Positions 11,755-24,900 are shown, counted from the stretch's first letter. The stretch: 64,000 bases of DNA from Imbricaverruca yamaguchii (GCA_034440575.1 JAOTOL010001638.1:2238001-2302000), one strand, 5' to 3'. Program-made: numbers and translations. Notes: generated by a model not told the origin, from the letters alone.

Positions 11755-13023
11755 ATGGGGACATCTTCCGCACTGATTCTACTTTTGGTGGCAACTACCG
11801 GAATCAAAGGTGTGGACAAGAAATACGAGGTGACAGCACTGAACAAGCGGTACACGGGTGCCACGCTCAGTGGTGCCACATACGGCAGCCCATGCCAATG
11901 CGCCGTGCGCTGTTCAAAGGACAGCCGCTGCATGGCGATGCAGACAACGACACGATCGTGCACCCTCATCGGGAGCATGCCGGACAGTAGCCAGCTGACT
12001 GCAGCTGTGGGTACGGTCATCTTTGTAGAGTCCGCAACAAAGACGGCAACTACTGCCACCACAAAAAATGCGCATGCCACCACAACGGCGCCTGCCACCA
12101 CAACTGCGCCTCCCACCACAACAACAGCGTTTGCCACCACAACAACGGCGCCTGCCACCACAACAACAGCGTTTGCCACAACAACAATGGTACCTGCCAC
12201 CACAACAACGGTGCCTGCCACCACAACAACTGCGCCTGCCACCACAACAGCAGAGCTTGCCACAACAACAACGGCGCCTGCCACCACAACAACCGAGCCT
12301 GCCACCACAACTGCGCCTGCCACCACAACAGCGCTTGCCACCACAACAATGGCACCTCCCACCACAACAACCGAGCCTGCCACCACAACTGCGCCTGCCA
12401 CCACAACAGCGCTTGCCACCACAACAATGGCACCTGCCACCACAACGGCGCCTGTCACCACAACTACCCCTAAAACCACAACCACTATTCCTGCCACCAA
12501 CACCACCACCCCTGCTACTACTACTGTCGTTGCCACCACCACCACGATCATTGCCCGTTCCAGTAGTGCAGGAGTGAGCCAATGTCCTCAGTCTCGGAGT
12601 GCTTCCGCACGCGTCGGTGACGCTTGCTACTACCCGACAAAGAGAAATCTCAAGTCATGGTCACATCTGAACGACAGCTGCAGAAATTATTACGGCAGCA
12701 GGGCCGGCATTGCAGGGTTCGTCAACGCAGAGCAGTTTGAGTATCTGAATACAATAGCTCTGCATCGTCAGAGCCTCTGGGTGGCTGCTTACAAAACAGC
12801 AGGTAGTCCAACTTTTGTTATGGACTGGTCGATTGACAACAGTTTCTGGCCGTCCAAGTGGTGCAATGGCGAGCCGTCCGTCATTGCGCCGTCATTGTTG
12901 ACGGCGTCATTCTGGCCGTCCGTCAACAATGCCTACGCGTTCCTGACCGAGTACGGGTGTATGAAGAGTGTTAACTCTAACAGCACTCTTCTCCTAGGAG
13001 GCATCTGTCAGGTGAAACTATAA
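11755..13023 (+). CDS. Secreted mucin-like protein with PAN-like and C-type-lectin-like domains
   Basis: The frame is uninterrupted over 422 codons. Residues 1-19 form a hydrophobic signal peptide (ILLLVATTG core), so the product is probably secreted. Residues 22-95 hold a Cys-rich module with a PAN/Apple-like pattern (CQCAVRC, then CMAM and CTLIG). Residues 101-265 are about 25 imperfect repeats of A-P-A-T-T-T, a typical O-glycosylated mucin stalk, encoded by 18-24-bp DNA repeats. Residues 277-422 resemble a C-type lectin-like domain with four or more cysteines, a 'WCNGEPS' stretch similar to the sugar-binding EPN loop and a final 'GGICQVKL'. The canonical WND motif is not visible, so calcium-dependent sugar binding is doubtful. 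A 'ttttcag' just upstream (11732-11738) could be the acceptor of a 5'-UTR intron. Domain order suggests an extracellular recognition or mucus protein. Function is inferred. Confidence 0.78.
   Translation: MGTSSALILLLVATTGIKGVDKKYEVTALNKRYTGATLSGATYGSPCQCAVRCSKDSRCMAMQTTTRSCTLIGSMPDSSQLTAAVGTVIFVESATKTATTATTKNAHATTTAPATTTAPPTTTTAFATTTTAPATTTTAFATTTMVPATTTTVPATTTTAPATTTAELATTTTAPATTTTEPATTTAPATTTALATTTMAPPTTTTEPATTTAPATTTALATTTMAPATTTAPVTTTTPKTTTTIPATNTTTPATTTVVATTTTIIARSSSAGVSQCPQSRSASARVGDACYYPTKRNLKSWSHLNDSCRNYYGSRAGIAGFVNAEQFEYLNTIALHRQSLWVAAYKTAGSPTFVMDWSIDNSFWPSKWCNGEPSVIAPSLLTASFWPSVNNAYAFLTEYGCMKSVNSNSTLLLGGICQVKL
12055..12540 (+). repeat. Coding Thr-rich minisatellite in the mucin-like gene
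   Basis: Imperfect 18-24-bp units of the form GCGCCTGCCACCACAACA lie in frame within the gene and encode the mucin stalk. Unit length is always a multiple of three, so copy number can change without breaking the protein. Long open frames on the opposite strand here are repeat shadows. Confidence 0.9.
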
Positions 13024-13186
13024 AGCTTAAAACGTGATGGCACATACTGCTGAAGTGTAAATAACCAACAGTTTGCTCTGTAAACGGAAAATCTGGCACT
13101 ACTGCTCAAGTAGATGTGTGGATCTATATGTGTGCATCTAGATGTCGGACGCCATGATCGACAAGATAAAACCCTGGGATTTCCCA

Positions 13187-14027
13187 TTAACCCGTCCCGT
13201 CTCGAGGGGGTCTTCAACGGCCCCCTCAGGTTTTTCGAGGATAGCGGACGAACGGCGCGCGGCAGTGCGCCAAAATTTGGTATACCTCTTCCCACATCAA
13301 TTTGACATGCTGATTCAAAATTTTTAGGTCAGGTCATTTAGGGTCAACGAGTTAGTAAAGGTCAAGTGAGGTCACCTCCACAAAAGTTCAACCGGTCGTC
13401 ACGCTTTAACGGATGCAAATATTTTCATGAAACTTTGAGCGTTTGCTTATCTTTACGGACGCAAGAAAACGTACGAGTTGAATTTTTAATGTTTTTTTCT
13501 CGTTTTTGACTACATATAAATTTTGCGCCTTTGCAATATTGCATTTCAAGTACAGAATTCTGGCTAAAGCAAGCATTTTTTATGAGGGCAAGTTGACTTC
13601 CAACAACGTTTCTCGGTCTGCTCTACCCAGTGGAAAAGGAGAATTGAAGAAAGCTTGAAAACTAAAATTTTTGAAATAAACCAAAATTTGGGGGGGGGGA
13701 TTATAGCCCTGGGCGACTTCGCTGTCATTTTCTCATTCCAAATACATTTTGTTTGTCATATATCCTCAAAAATGACCTCCCCAGAATAAAAAAACATAAT
13801 GTAAGTCGTGAAAAGTCGTGAAAATCTAGACCCTGGTGACGTCACTTTTGAGGCCATTTTTTTGTTTGGGGGGGGGGGGTGAACCCGGACCCTACTTGTC
13901 GAGCGCTTTCCGATGACACCTCTTTCGTTTTCGTGCGATGCTTAGTGTGGATTTCAGAGGGGGTCTTCAACCGCCCCCTCCCCGAGACGGGGTATGATGA
14001 TTTGACCGGAAAGACGGCGCGGGTTAA
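13187..14027 (+). mobile_element. piggyBac-like MITE, copy 1 (841 bp)
   Basis: The element is bounded by TTAA CCCG.. at 13187 and ..CGGG TTAA at 14027, the TTAA target and CCC/GGG ends of piggyBac transposons. Just inside each end is a 'GAGGGGGTCTTCAAC..CCCCCTC' hairpin. The body contains the palindrome TGACGTCA (about 13838) and a conserved 'GCGCTTTCCGATGACACC' block. There is no transposase. Sister copies are at 43141-43974 and 56238-57029. Confidence 0.88.
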
Positions 14028-15872
14028 ATTATTTGCATGCGACGAGAGAAGCCTGTTTGCATTCTAAATCATTGCATTGTAAATGCATGATGGTGTCATC
14101 GAAGAAAAGCATGCTTCCTTAAATATCCGTACTTCTTCCATCACTTCTTCTTCCATCCTACAAAAGGGAAAATTTTGTTAAAATGACGAACTTCAGCCCA
14201 CCTTGACCTGCAATGATCTACAATGCGTCAATGTTAGTCATGTCACCGGTATGATATCCCAGCAAGCATTCGTTGTCAGTTCCATAGACCATCTGTAATC
14301 GGAAATACACTGTCAGCTTCATATAAATATTTGCATCCGGAATATTTCTACTGCCAGTCTATGTCAGTCGGAGAGATAAAAAGATCCACTGACAGTTTTA
14401 TTGAACATGCCATCGCAAAAACTATTCACTATCCGTTTCATAGAATATCTGTCACCCTATAGATAATTCGTTGTTAGGTGTTAGCATTTATTACTTATTA
14501 ACATCACTCGAAATACGATAATGGCCCACATCAAGTGTTGGGTGAGATGCACGAGGTCTAGCCACGTCGTACCTTCAGACGCGTGCGCTGCGGAGCCTCC
14601 ACCAGTGCGTGTTGTGGTGGGGATGACGTCTCTCTGCACCTTCCTGATATCCATTCAGTGGATGCCAATGCCATGCGATGACAAGTTAATCCTGGTAGTG
14701 TATGCGGTTAATTTTGATGCTCCCAGTCATATCAACTGAAGTGAGTTGAAATAAGCCGACGAACGTGCAGCGGATTGGAAAGCCTGAGTTCATCCGACTC
14801 CAGTCATCAAACTATTCCATATCATGTCGAATTAATTTGCAGTAAGCCGGCCACGCACAATGAATGACTCACGTGCATCGCAGCGACGGTGATCTAGTTT
14901 AGGACAGTGTATGGCAAAAGAGCCTCAAAATGAAGAGACTATACCTCAAAGTCGGCTTTAAAATTGCATTCTTCGCCTGTTGCCGCCGCAGTCCTTAACG
15001 GCTTTCAGGCCAATTGTTATACCACTGTGCAGTATAGCTTTAATTCGAGAAGCTCACCGATCTGTTGTTTGCCGGATACTCTAGACCAGCCTGTAGGGTA
15101 GGTATGCGCCACCTGTGCGAAGGTGTGCAGTGTTGTTCGTTTTGTGGTGGTGCCAGCGTGGCGATTTTGCGTGGGCCTGTGTCACTGCCTGTGTGTGTGT
15201 GGTGAAGCTGGCTCAATCGTGCGGCGCTGCCGCACACAGAATGTGCATAGCTACTCTAATTGCTGAATTGGGTATATGTATTGGTAGCTAACGCCACTTG
15301 AAATGTGTCAGCACCTTGTCGGGATTGTCGCCTAATCATCCTCGCCTTGTTCCGGTCACTGGCGACGTAGCCCTTCGGATGGTTTTTGTTCGTTGAGTTG
15401 CTTGGTAACGGCTCTGACATTGAATTCGAACAGCGCAGGACGTGATGAAAAGAATGGGCATCGTCGTGTGCCTGGCGATGGTAACCAATGCGAGAGCTAC
15501 AATTTTGTACTTGCATGCATTTTAGATTGCACTTCGTGGAGACTGCGTGCGGGAGTGGAGTTCTCACAATACACGTTTCTGCTCGTTCGTTACTTGAATG
15601 TTGACCTCCCGTGGCTTATGACAGCTTGATGTAATGTCATGAGGCTGATATCTCACTCTATTTAACTAACAGCTTAGGCATAAACAGGTGGCCCTCAGAA
15701 ATAAGCATTGCGCCCAAGGCCCAGCAAAACCTTGGATGCTCTTGGCGTTCGAAAGGGTCCTTGAAGGATGAACAGGACCCATGCAAGCTGAAGAGAGATA
15801 CTGAGGGCCCATCTCACAGCTGAAATATCCCAGAGATGAGGGCTATGCAGGGCTAGTAATGACCGTAGTTGG
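14028..15872. other. Gene-free stretch
   Basis: No gene, repeat family or RNA was recognised. Open frames are short and show no recognisable domain. Confidence 0.35.
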
Positions 15873-16026
15873 TGATTGGTGTTACGACACATCGACCGTT
15901 GAGTCATGTAGCGTCGCCTATCTCTCACGCCGATTGGTTACGGGCGAAGAGTAGTGACAGGTGGGACTCGAACCCACAACCTTTCGATTGTGAGACGAGC
16001 AACATACCCCTAGACCACTCGTCCCC
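15873..16026 (-). mobile_element. tRNA-derived SINE (family 1), copy 1
   Basis: The minus strand begins with a tRNA-like head: A-box-like 'GTGGTCTAGGGG' and a perfect T-stem GTGGG-TTCGAGT-CCCAC. A short body follows. It is flanked by 13-bp direct repeats TGACCGTAGTTGG (15860-15872) and TGACTGTAGTTGG (16027-16039), as expected for LINE-driven insertion. Its anticodon stem is imperfect, so it is not an active tRNA gene. Copy 2 lies in a BTAF1 intron at 59254-59411. Confidence 0.88.
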
Positions 16027-16039
16027 TGACTGTAGTTGG

Positions 16040-16907
16040 CTCTTAAAAACAAAGGAGAGCCTTGATGGATGGAGAAGGTGTCTGAGAGCCAAAACACTTG
16101 ACTGAGATTCCCCAGACGTTAAAAGGGGTTCATAAAGGATGAACATGGCCCCACGAGAGCCAAAGGGGCTGTCCATCGTTGTGAGAAAGAGTGAGCATCA
16201 TCTCCAGACCTAGAATGTCATTTTATCACAAAACGCTGCCGATAACTGGGAAGTCCCCATAGCAGTTTCAGGTAATCCCTAAGAGTTAACAGATCCCGAG
16301 AGCTAAGGGAGTCTATAAGGCTAGCGATGGCTGTGAGAAATACTGTGGGACCACCTCGGGGCTACAGAGCCCTCGACAGAGATGTCGATTAATAAAAACA
16401 CATTGGGGGGAAGTGTGCTGGACCCTCCCCAACCAAAACCTCATCGGATTTCGCCGACTATATTTCCAGACCTCAATCATTCATATTTGTATTTAACGAT
16501 GTGTATGTTTATGTTTATTCAGCATCCTCGCCAACGGGAAAAATCATCCAGTAACAGGTGGTCACATAAGCAAAGGAGGAGTGCACCGTACATGTCAACA
16601 TGAAACTGTGAGTCATAGCATACGAATACAGTGTCATACAGTATACTCGGCTCCATCGTCATCGTCAACGTCATCGTCATCGTCAACGTCACCGTCACCC
16701 TTCCATCACTCCACAGACTAACAAACACCCAACGGCTTAAATAAAATATTTAAAAGGCTAAAACACACCGGCCTTGATGGAGCATCGGAGCACAGCAGGC
16801 GTGAGCTGTGATGACTATGGGTGAAGGTATTTCCTGGGTGCCTAACATTAGGTTGTTTCTGTTTTCTTATTTACTTACATTGCGTTAGTTAGGGCTTTCT
16901 CTCCACG
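16040..16907. other. Gene-free stretch with a GTCATC microsatellite
   Basis: No gene was seen. A short (GTCATC)n / GTCAAC microsatellite sits at about 16650-16697. Confidence 0.4.
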
Positions 16908-18090
16908 ATGGGGAAAACGTAAGAATAATGCTGACCCATGCTCGCCGACGGAATCCGACTCGGAATTTCCGCCTCTGGCCATACCCGACCATCGCACGAA
17001 CACGGACTTCGTCCCTGATGCTTCCTCACTTGAGCAAACCGTTGATGACCCGCGCCGGAATATCCCCTTGAATGACGACACGGAAGCCCTCTGTTCCTCG
17101 CTGAACCCTGGTCGCCCCAAGATCACGACCTTGTCTCGCAATTCGGACCAAACCATCACTCTCCATGCCACTGACCCATGCTCGAACCAGACGCTGCCTT
17201 CTCCACTTGAACTCACCCAACCCAGCGAACCCTATCTCGACAGTGCTGGCTCGTACGTAGTCGTTAAGCCTATCGAGGAATCCGTTGCCTTTCGCCGCGT
17301 CAACGTTTTCTGGCCGACCAAGCAACTCATCGCCATATGCTCACTAGTCAATCCCGATATTGAAGCCCCTGTGAACGGAACCTTATTCATTAAGACCCAA
17401 TCCCGAGCACAAACCAAAGCCCTCCTCCGCACCACCACATTTTGTGGGAAATCCGTCACCGTCACTTTGTATTCCAACCGTAACACTACCAAGGGCACAG
17501 TCTTCGCGCCGGTGCTCCGCTTTATGACTGAGAAAGATATTCAGGCGGAGCTCAAGCCGGAGGGGGTGACCCAAGTCCGCCACATCATTTCCTTTAAAGA
17601 CGGCTAGAAGCGTAACACGAGCCTCCTTGTTTAACCCTGTTTAACCTTTAACTCTACCACTCTTCCCAAAACCCTCCTCGCCGGATACCTTCGCTACCAA
17701 GTCCGCGTCTTCATTCCCAATCCTCTTCGCTGTTTTAACTGTCAGCGCTTCGGCCATGGCAGCAAAACATGTCGCCAACCAGGCCGCTGTCCCAAGTGCG
17801 GTGAACCACCGCGTCCTGACTCCACCCGCTCCAAGGCTGCCCAATGCCTAAACTGTTACACTTCCGATCACCTGACCACATCACCCATCTGTCAAATTTG
17901 GAGAAGAAGGTCTGCACTGTCAAGGCCACGACCGGAGTTTCCTACCAGCAGGCCCGACTGTCTGTCGAAGTTACCTCCACGTCAACTATAACTCATGCCC
18001 AGGCGGCCACCGCTGCTCCCCCACACGTCGCGTCAACACTACTTCTGCTTCTATGCAAACTGACATCATTCCAGGTTTAGCTCCACTAAA
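16908..18090 (+). pseudogene. I-type LINE ORF1 (gag-like, CCHC zinc knuckles)
   Basis: The frame from the ATG at 16908 breaks after four codons at an AAAA run, continues in another frame (open 17068-17607) and shifts again. The second part, read near 17640-17900, shows the nucleic-acid-binding knuckles 'CFNCQRFGHGSKTC' and 'CPKCGEPP..C..C'. ORF1 proteins of this group coat the element RNA. The frameshifts show a dead copy. Confidence 0.8.
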
Positions 18091-18429
18091 AAAACTAATA
18101 ACCTTGACCACACCAACACAAAACACCCTGGATTCCAACACACAGACCACTCCTGACTTCCACACACTCCGGAAAATTATATGAGGAATGCCAGATCCCG
18201 CAACCATTCGGCTGCAGGGGGAATGAGTCCTATTTCGGGTGTACGCTGACCAAGCCCGGCGCGTCCAACGCCGGCCGGCGCCCGCGTGACCCGACCGACT
18301 CAACCCAGCCGGCGTAGATCCCCCGCGGCAGCGGCTGGCCGTCATGACCATTCCAAGGTCACCGGTCGGCCGTTTGCACCCAACCCACATGTTCGCCAGA
18401 TATACACTCCTGGCTCCGACATGCATCGA

Positions 18430-20017
18430 AAGGTGCAGATACACATTATATTTTCCCTTTCTTATGTCCATATTTTACAGTGGAACTGCCACAGTCTAAT
18501 ATCAAAATGGGCAGAAATGAAAAGTTTCCTCACTACCATTCTCATCGCACATCAGGAAACCAGAATCTTACCCACCGATCCATATAATTGTGATACTTTC
18601 AATTGCTCGCTGCACCATCACGACGAGATCCGTGAAGCACACCGTAGTGGCGGTATAGCACTTTACATAAACAATGATTACACACATATACAAATTACAC
18701 TCAATTCACCTTTACAAGCCGTAGCTTGTACAACCGGAACCATGAACGTGCGAGGACATGCCGCATCATTCGCGAAGCTCGGCGCCGTTCATGGCAATTA
18801 TTTTTACAGCAACTGACATTTCAAACACCGATAAGCAAAATATGGGGATCGATCCGCCGTTTACATGATCCGCCTATATCATTATATGATCGATACGATC
18901 CGCCGTTTGAGCGGACGATCACCATTTCGACCACTACCGGCCGTCAAACTTCACAATATCACCATTACCGAACGACAAGCCATAGTAAACACCATAACGG
19001 ATAACATAGCTGACAATAGCTCCTACGAAAACTACAGGCCGGGTTTAATAGTAAATGCACAACACACGTTTTACGTCGATCTCTCACAATTTGATTCCGA
19101 CAATCCAGAAATATATAATACTCCTTTTCAAATTTCAGAACTTGATACATCCATTTCCTCCGCCGACAATACTCCAGTAGGTCCCAACAAATCAAACTAT
19201 TCCATTTTACTATATTTACCGGATCATACTAAATATTGCATCTTGCACACATTTAATTCAGGTTTACGCATCGTCCATACTTTTCTTACCAGCAACAATG
19301 CTGCCAAACTGCATGCCATTCTACAAGCCCTCTATTTTATACAGAAATGCCGGTCCTTCAAAGTACGTGGTTTTCACAGACTCTCTGAGCAGTCTCCTGG
19401 CACTGAACACCTTTAACCATGATCACCGACTTGTTGGGAGGGTTACCAAAGTAGTAAACTCCCTGCATGACATCGGGAAGAAATATAGTGTTCTGCTGGA
19501 TTCCTAGCCATGTCTGAAACGAAGCTGCTGACATAACTGCCAAACACGCCATTAGCAATGGCCGTGTGGTCCATCTACGGCTACCTTCAAGATATATACA
19601 CCCTACTATATTATCAAGCATACAGTCAGAATGGCAACGATCCTGGAATTGGAAGTGTAGTAAGCTCAGGGTTTTAAAACCGACATAGAAAAATGGCTGT
19701 CCTCTCACCGAACCACACGCCGGGAAAAAGTAATACTCTGCCGATTGAGAATAGGCCATACCTTTGCAACACATAGTTATATGTTGACCGGTGATGACCG
19801 ACCTCTATGTCCGCGCTGTTCTAACCCGCTTACCGTGCACCATGTTTTAGTTGGCTGTACACTGCTAGATCCTCTACGACGCCAGATTTTAGGACGGTTG
19901 AATGCCGACTCTTCTTTACGTACGCTTATAGGGAACGACTCTGAGGCCGTGGCGTCTGGGAATATTTTCATCTTCATTCGACAAGCTCGCCTTGACGTGA
20001 TATACTCCCACCCGTGA
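18430..20017 (+). pseudogene. I-type LINE ORF2 remnant (endonuclease start, RNase H, C-terminal knuckle)
   Basis: 18470-18720 encodes the N-terminus of an AP-like endonuclease ('LQWNCHSL', then 'HQETRI', 'GGIALYINN'). After a deletion, 18950-19200 matches the region just before RT, and 19270-19510 matches RNase H ('FTDSLSSLLAL'). 19745-20017 holds the typical end with 'LCPRCSNPLTVHHVLVGC'. The RT catalytic domain is missing altogether. Confidence 0.82.
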
Positions 20018-20164
20018 AGATGGACAGTAAGCTATGATAGCAGCACCGTATATTGATTACAATTCAGTTATGGGCGCAAAATGACCATGGATGTTGACGA
20101 GCCCCTAAACTCCAATCCACCACCACCACACCACGGAAGCATTCCCATGCGGAAGTGACGATCA

Positions 20165-21922
20165 CGGTGATGTCGTGAAGAAGGCGGAGTTGAGGACTGC
20201 ATTGTACATCGTAGAGCATGGGTCAAACGCCTCTGTCGACCATCTAGGTGCTGTCAAGTTTCCCAGTTGAAGCTGTCAAGTTTGGACCCGAATTCCAAGA
20301 TTCTAAAAAAATTGAAATTTCATCGCACGAAGTGTTCAGGCATTTTAAATAACATTATAGGGCCAGTCATCCATCAATAACTCCTGGACGATATGAAAGG
20401 CTCATACTTTAGCCTTATAATAGACGAATGGACCGACGTGTCAGATACACAGCGTCTCGGTGTGATTGTGCAATGCTTTAGCAGAAGGCAGAAACGAGTG
20501 GTGACTACACTGTATCGCCTCATTGAATTGGAGTCAACGACGGCAGATACAATCACAGAAGCGATCTTGCAGGCACTGAAGCTGGACATCCTGCCCGTGC
20601 ATCGCCTCGTCGACATCGGTGTGGACGGTACCAGCGTCATGGTGGGGCGAAACCACTCCGTAAGTACCCGTCTCAGGGAAAGGTTCCTCACCTGATCGTA
20701 GTACGGTGTCTGTGCCACTCGCTACACCTGGCAGCGAGTACGGCATGTGCTGTTCTCCCTCGGCATCTCGACTTCATGGTCCGCGAGACACATAATTGGT
20801 TTAGTCATAGTCCCAAACGGCAGAGAGAATACTCAGAGCTGTACGCGACCATAAACGACGGTCATAAAAATCGTAAACTAGAGAAGGTGGCCATGACAAG
20901 GTGGCTTAGCCGTGGTGATGCCGTACACAGAGTTTTGGAACAGTATGAGGAATTGAAGTTGACCTTCATGCTGCCGAAAGATAGCGAGCTCTGCTACCAA
21001 GCTGATCAGCTGTACCAGATGTACAACGATCAGCAAAACCGTCTGTTCTTGACGTTCATATCCACGCAATTGAAGGCGGTTAACCGGATCAGGCGCATCT
21101 TCCAAAGCTCAAATCCAGATCAATGTGCACTCCATAAGGACTTGGAAGAGTTCCTTCGGAGCTTGTTGGGCCTGGTCGTGATGTCATCCGCTCTAAGAAG
21201 TCTGACTTCGGAGGGTCTAATTGCGCTCGATCCATCGCAAAACTTGATCCCAGTTAGAGCCTTGATTTTCGGGCACGAGTTCAGTATGGAAGAGTGTAAC
21301 ATCCCAGAAGAGTCAGCGATTCCTATTAGGGAAAAGTGCCGCGAGTTTCTCGTGACTCTCGAAGCGGAAGTACAGAGGCGTCTTCCTGAGAACATTGGCA
21401 TCCTCTCCGATCTCACCAGGCTGCCAGCGGAATCTGCACTCTGAGAGTATGCGGACGCCTGGCTGTGGTATAATTGCAGCTCACTTCCAGAATATCGCTG
21501 GGAGTCAAGATGATGTTGAGAGACAGTGGAACGGCCTGCATCACGAGGACTGGCAGGAAACGGCTGACGGACCTGTGGCGGACAGGGAGAAGTTCTGGTG
21601 GGAGTTGGGGGAGAAGAAGATGGCGGATGGAGACCAGAAGTACCCCAATATATACAAGTTGGCAACAGCAGTACTGCGTGCCCTTGTGTCCAACGCCTCT
21701 GTGGAGCGGCTGTTCTCGCAGATGAATATTGTAAAAACCGAACTCCGGAACAGAATGAAGATCCGTATGACGGAAGCCATTCTGCAAGTCCGGTCCAATC
21801 TGCAGGCGATGGGGAAAAACTGTGTAACTTACGACATCCCGGAAAAGATCTGTGTATTCAGAAGTGATGTGAAATATGATGGTGAGTGGCCAGAGGGTCT
21901 GTATACTACTCTGTGTGGGTAG
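20165..21922 (+). pseudogene. hAT-superfamily transposase, frameshifted
   Basis: About 1.75 kb of collinear similarity to ZBED-like hAT transposases is spread over three frames. 20393-20695 carries the RNase-H-like catalytic start 'LIIDEWTDVS' and 'IGVDGTSVMVG'; 20776-21444 is the helical insertion region ('MVRETHNWFSHSPKR'); 21600-21920 ends in the hAT dimerisation domain ('NASVERLFSQMN..KTELRNRM'). One frameshift near 20688 and another near 21410-21440, plus stops upstream of 20393, disable it. No BED finger and no convincing terminal repeats were found. Whether it once moved any of the hAT MITEs in this window cannot be told from sequence alone. Confidence 0.87.
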
Positions 21923-21965
21923 AATGTGACCACTGAAAGTACCTATCATACGAGCTGACCGCGCC

Positions 21966-24900
21966 TTAAGCTGTGCTTTGCATACTTGTTGCTGGTTTGC
22001 CAGTAAAAATCGAGGTTTGCATCGGTAAACAAAAAGATCGAACACTTTGTCGACTTAGGTAAGGACACCCGACACCAGAGACCGACTTTGAGCCGTCGGT
22101 GTAAATGCGCGAAAAGTCGTGATATTCATGTATCTTTTCCAATGCTAACATGCGGAGTTCTTCGAGGTTTACATGCCCTTTCTTTGAGCAGGTCAAAGTC
22201 ACGTCAGTCTTTACTGGGACAGCATGCCAAGGGGGAGCGCTCGGTGTGATTACACGTGCTATGGAACGCGGCCGGATATTACATTCTCGAAGAATCGAGG
22301 ACATATGAGTGGAAAACGGTAATCCACGCTGAGTCCTGTGACGTGCTCTTGATGTCCCTGAAAATATCCACCGATAGGCAGGATGGTTCCGGTTTTGCGC
22401 GACATTACATGCGTATCTCGCGCCCAATAACTTACGGCGTAACGCAAGAGGTGGCTCGTCTACCACTACCATTACACTAGCAGCCGGTGAAGTGCGAAAT
22501 GCTCCAGTAGCGATGAGAAGAGCTGCATTGTGGATCACATCAAGGCGATGCTTGGTTGTGGCACACGCTCCGTCATAAATAAAACATCCATAGTCAATTT
22601 TAGAACGCACGAGCGATCGGTACATCAGAAGCAGGATAGATCTATCTGCTCCATACGAGCATTTAGAGAGTGTACGCATTACCTGTAGTCGCGTTGCACA
22701 TTTCTGTGCGAGATCGTTGATGTGAGTGGTGTATGTCAGTCGACGATTCATCGACACACCCAGAAACTTGGCAGCTGGCTTGAATGGTACATGGCCTTCA
22801 TTGAGCATGATCACGGGGTCAGTACAAGAGCGTTTGCGGCAGAAGTAGATAGCGGTGCTTTTCGATGTGGACATAACGAAACCGGTTTCTTTGCGCCAAA
22901 CCTGTAGCTTCCGAACAGCCATCTGGAATTGTCTCTCAACCGTGTGCAGAGAGCGTGAAGAGGACCATATGGCGAAATCATCCACGAAAAGCGCCCTCCC
23001 TACGGAAGTCGGCAGCGATGTACCCACGTCATTGACTGAAATGGCAAACAATGCAACGCTGAGTACGCTCCCCTGCTGGACTCCGTTAACTTGTGAAAAT
23101 GTGCCAGATAGGGAGTTTCATATTCTAATGCGGGACGTTCTGGAAGATATAAAATTTGACAAGAAAACAATAATGGGACCTCTGATTCCCATATTGTGTA
23201 GCTTCATCAGGACACCGAAACGCCACGCCGTGTCATATGCGCCGTCAATGTAAACAAAAATATTATTGCTGTGTGGTGACGTTTCATAAAACCAGAGCGC
23301 ACAACTGAGTCGAGTGTTAAAATGTGGTAAAGTGTGCTATGATGTTTTCGGAACCCACTCTGTATCACAGTAAGGAGATTGTTATGTTCTAAGAACCACA
23401 TCAATCGGACATTCACCTTTTTTTTCAAACAGTTTACACAGGGAGCAGGTCAGTGAAATGGGACGGTAATGGATCCGTGCCAGCTTTATTTGGCTTACGT
23501 ATGGGGACTATAATTTCCACCCGCCATGAAGGCGGAAATGTGCCCGATGTCCACATTGCATTTAGGGCTTCCAAAAGTGTGTCTAAAGCAGCAGGTGGTA
23601 AACGTTTTATGATATCATTATGCAGTGTCGGGACCCTCTGCCACACTCTTGAGTGTGCCGATTGCTGCGGTTAATTCAGAAATGGAGAATGGTGTGCTGT
23701 ACTGGAGGACGTCTGTGGTGGAAAAATCAAGAGGAAGTGCCTCGCACCGATCCTTGTGTCTCAAAAATTGTTCGTTACATGTGTTTTCCGAGCATGCGGA
23801 CAACGCACATCCTATCTTGTCAGCCACTTCTTCCGGGTCGATGATGTCCTGTCCTGCTATGTGCAAGACAGGGAGAGGAACTGGGACGTGTTTCCCAGAG
23901 AAACGCTTTATGCGGGACCATACAGTAGACAGTGACATAGAACGATTTAATGTTCTTACATAGGCTTTCCACGAGTCTCGTTTCGCCTGAGCAATAATAC
24001 GTCGCGCGAGCACTCGTGCTTTGCGAAAAGCTATTAAATTGTACGTGCAGCTATTATTATTAAATATACGGAATGCCCTCTTCCTAGCACGGAGAGCCTC
24101 GAGACACTTATCGGACCACCATGGGACTGGTGCCCGAATGGACGTTCCCGATGATCGAGGGATGTGTCGTTGGGCACTCTACAAGGTTGCCGAAGTGAAT
24201 GTTACCACGGAGATGGGGAATTCATCACAGTGGCCGCGGAGGGTGCTTTCAAGGCTAGCTTGGAAAGCTTCCCAGTCGGCTCGGTAAAATATCCACTTTG
24301 AAGGTCGTTGGCCAATCGGAACTCGATTAATGAAATGGGAGTAAACAGGGAAGTGGTCGCTGTTATACGGGTCACTATCAACCGACCACTCTAAGACAGG
24401 TGCAATTTCTGGACTACAGAGAGTGAGGTCCAGCACGGACGTCTGTACAGTCGGTAATGTAATATGTGTTGGTGTTTCCGTGTTAAGAATGCATAAAGGG
24501 AAATCGCTTATAAAACGTTTCATTGCACGTCCACCGCTAGTAATCGTGGCTGGTGGCTGGCAATCGGAGCCCCAGAGAGAGGGTGGTGCGCATTAAAATC
24601 GCCACACACATTACCGGAGGTGTGAGTTGATTTACAGTTTGAGAAAGATCGAAAAGTGGAAACAGTCTGCCCAGTGGTTGGTATATGCTGGATATGGAAA
24701 CGATACGGTGGTTTATTACTACACGAGCAGCAATGCACTGAATATTTGAAGAGAGAGAGAGGTACATGTGTAAGTGGGACAGAGTTGTGCACAGCAATGA
24801 GCACACCGCCATGTAACACAGTGCTAGACGGTACGTCTTTTCGTAAAACAGTGTAATTTTTAAGTTGAAACGGAGCACCTGGAGCCAGTTTCGTTTCCTG

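Larger units (their letters stand above)
16908..20138 (+). mobile_element. I-type LINE, internally deleted copy
   Basis: The element begins near an ATG at 16908 and runs through a gag-like ORF1, an endonuclease start, a large deletion that removes the reverse transcriptase, an RNase H remnant and a C-terminal zinc-knuckle region. It ends in a short CCA repeat near 20138. RNase H plus a gag with CCHC knuckles point to the I/Nimb group. It is about 3.2 kb, where a full element would be 5-6 kb, and has several frameshifts, so it is inactive. Confidence 0.82.

Noticed and set aside
11715..12551. Val/Ala-rich 278-codon frame and Cys/Gly-rich 222-codon frame on the minus strand
   Set aside because: They are antisense shadows of the Thr-rich repeat of the lectin-like gene.
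20165..21922. Intact or domesticated hAT gene
   Set aside because: At least two frameshifts and several stops interrupt conserved regions, so it is a pseudogene.
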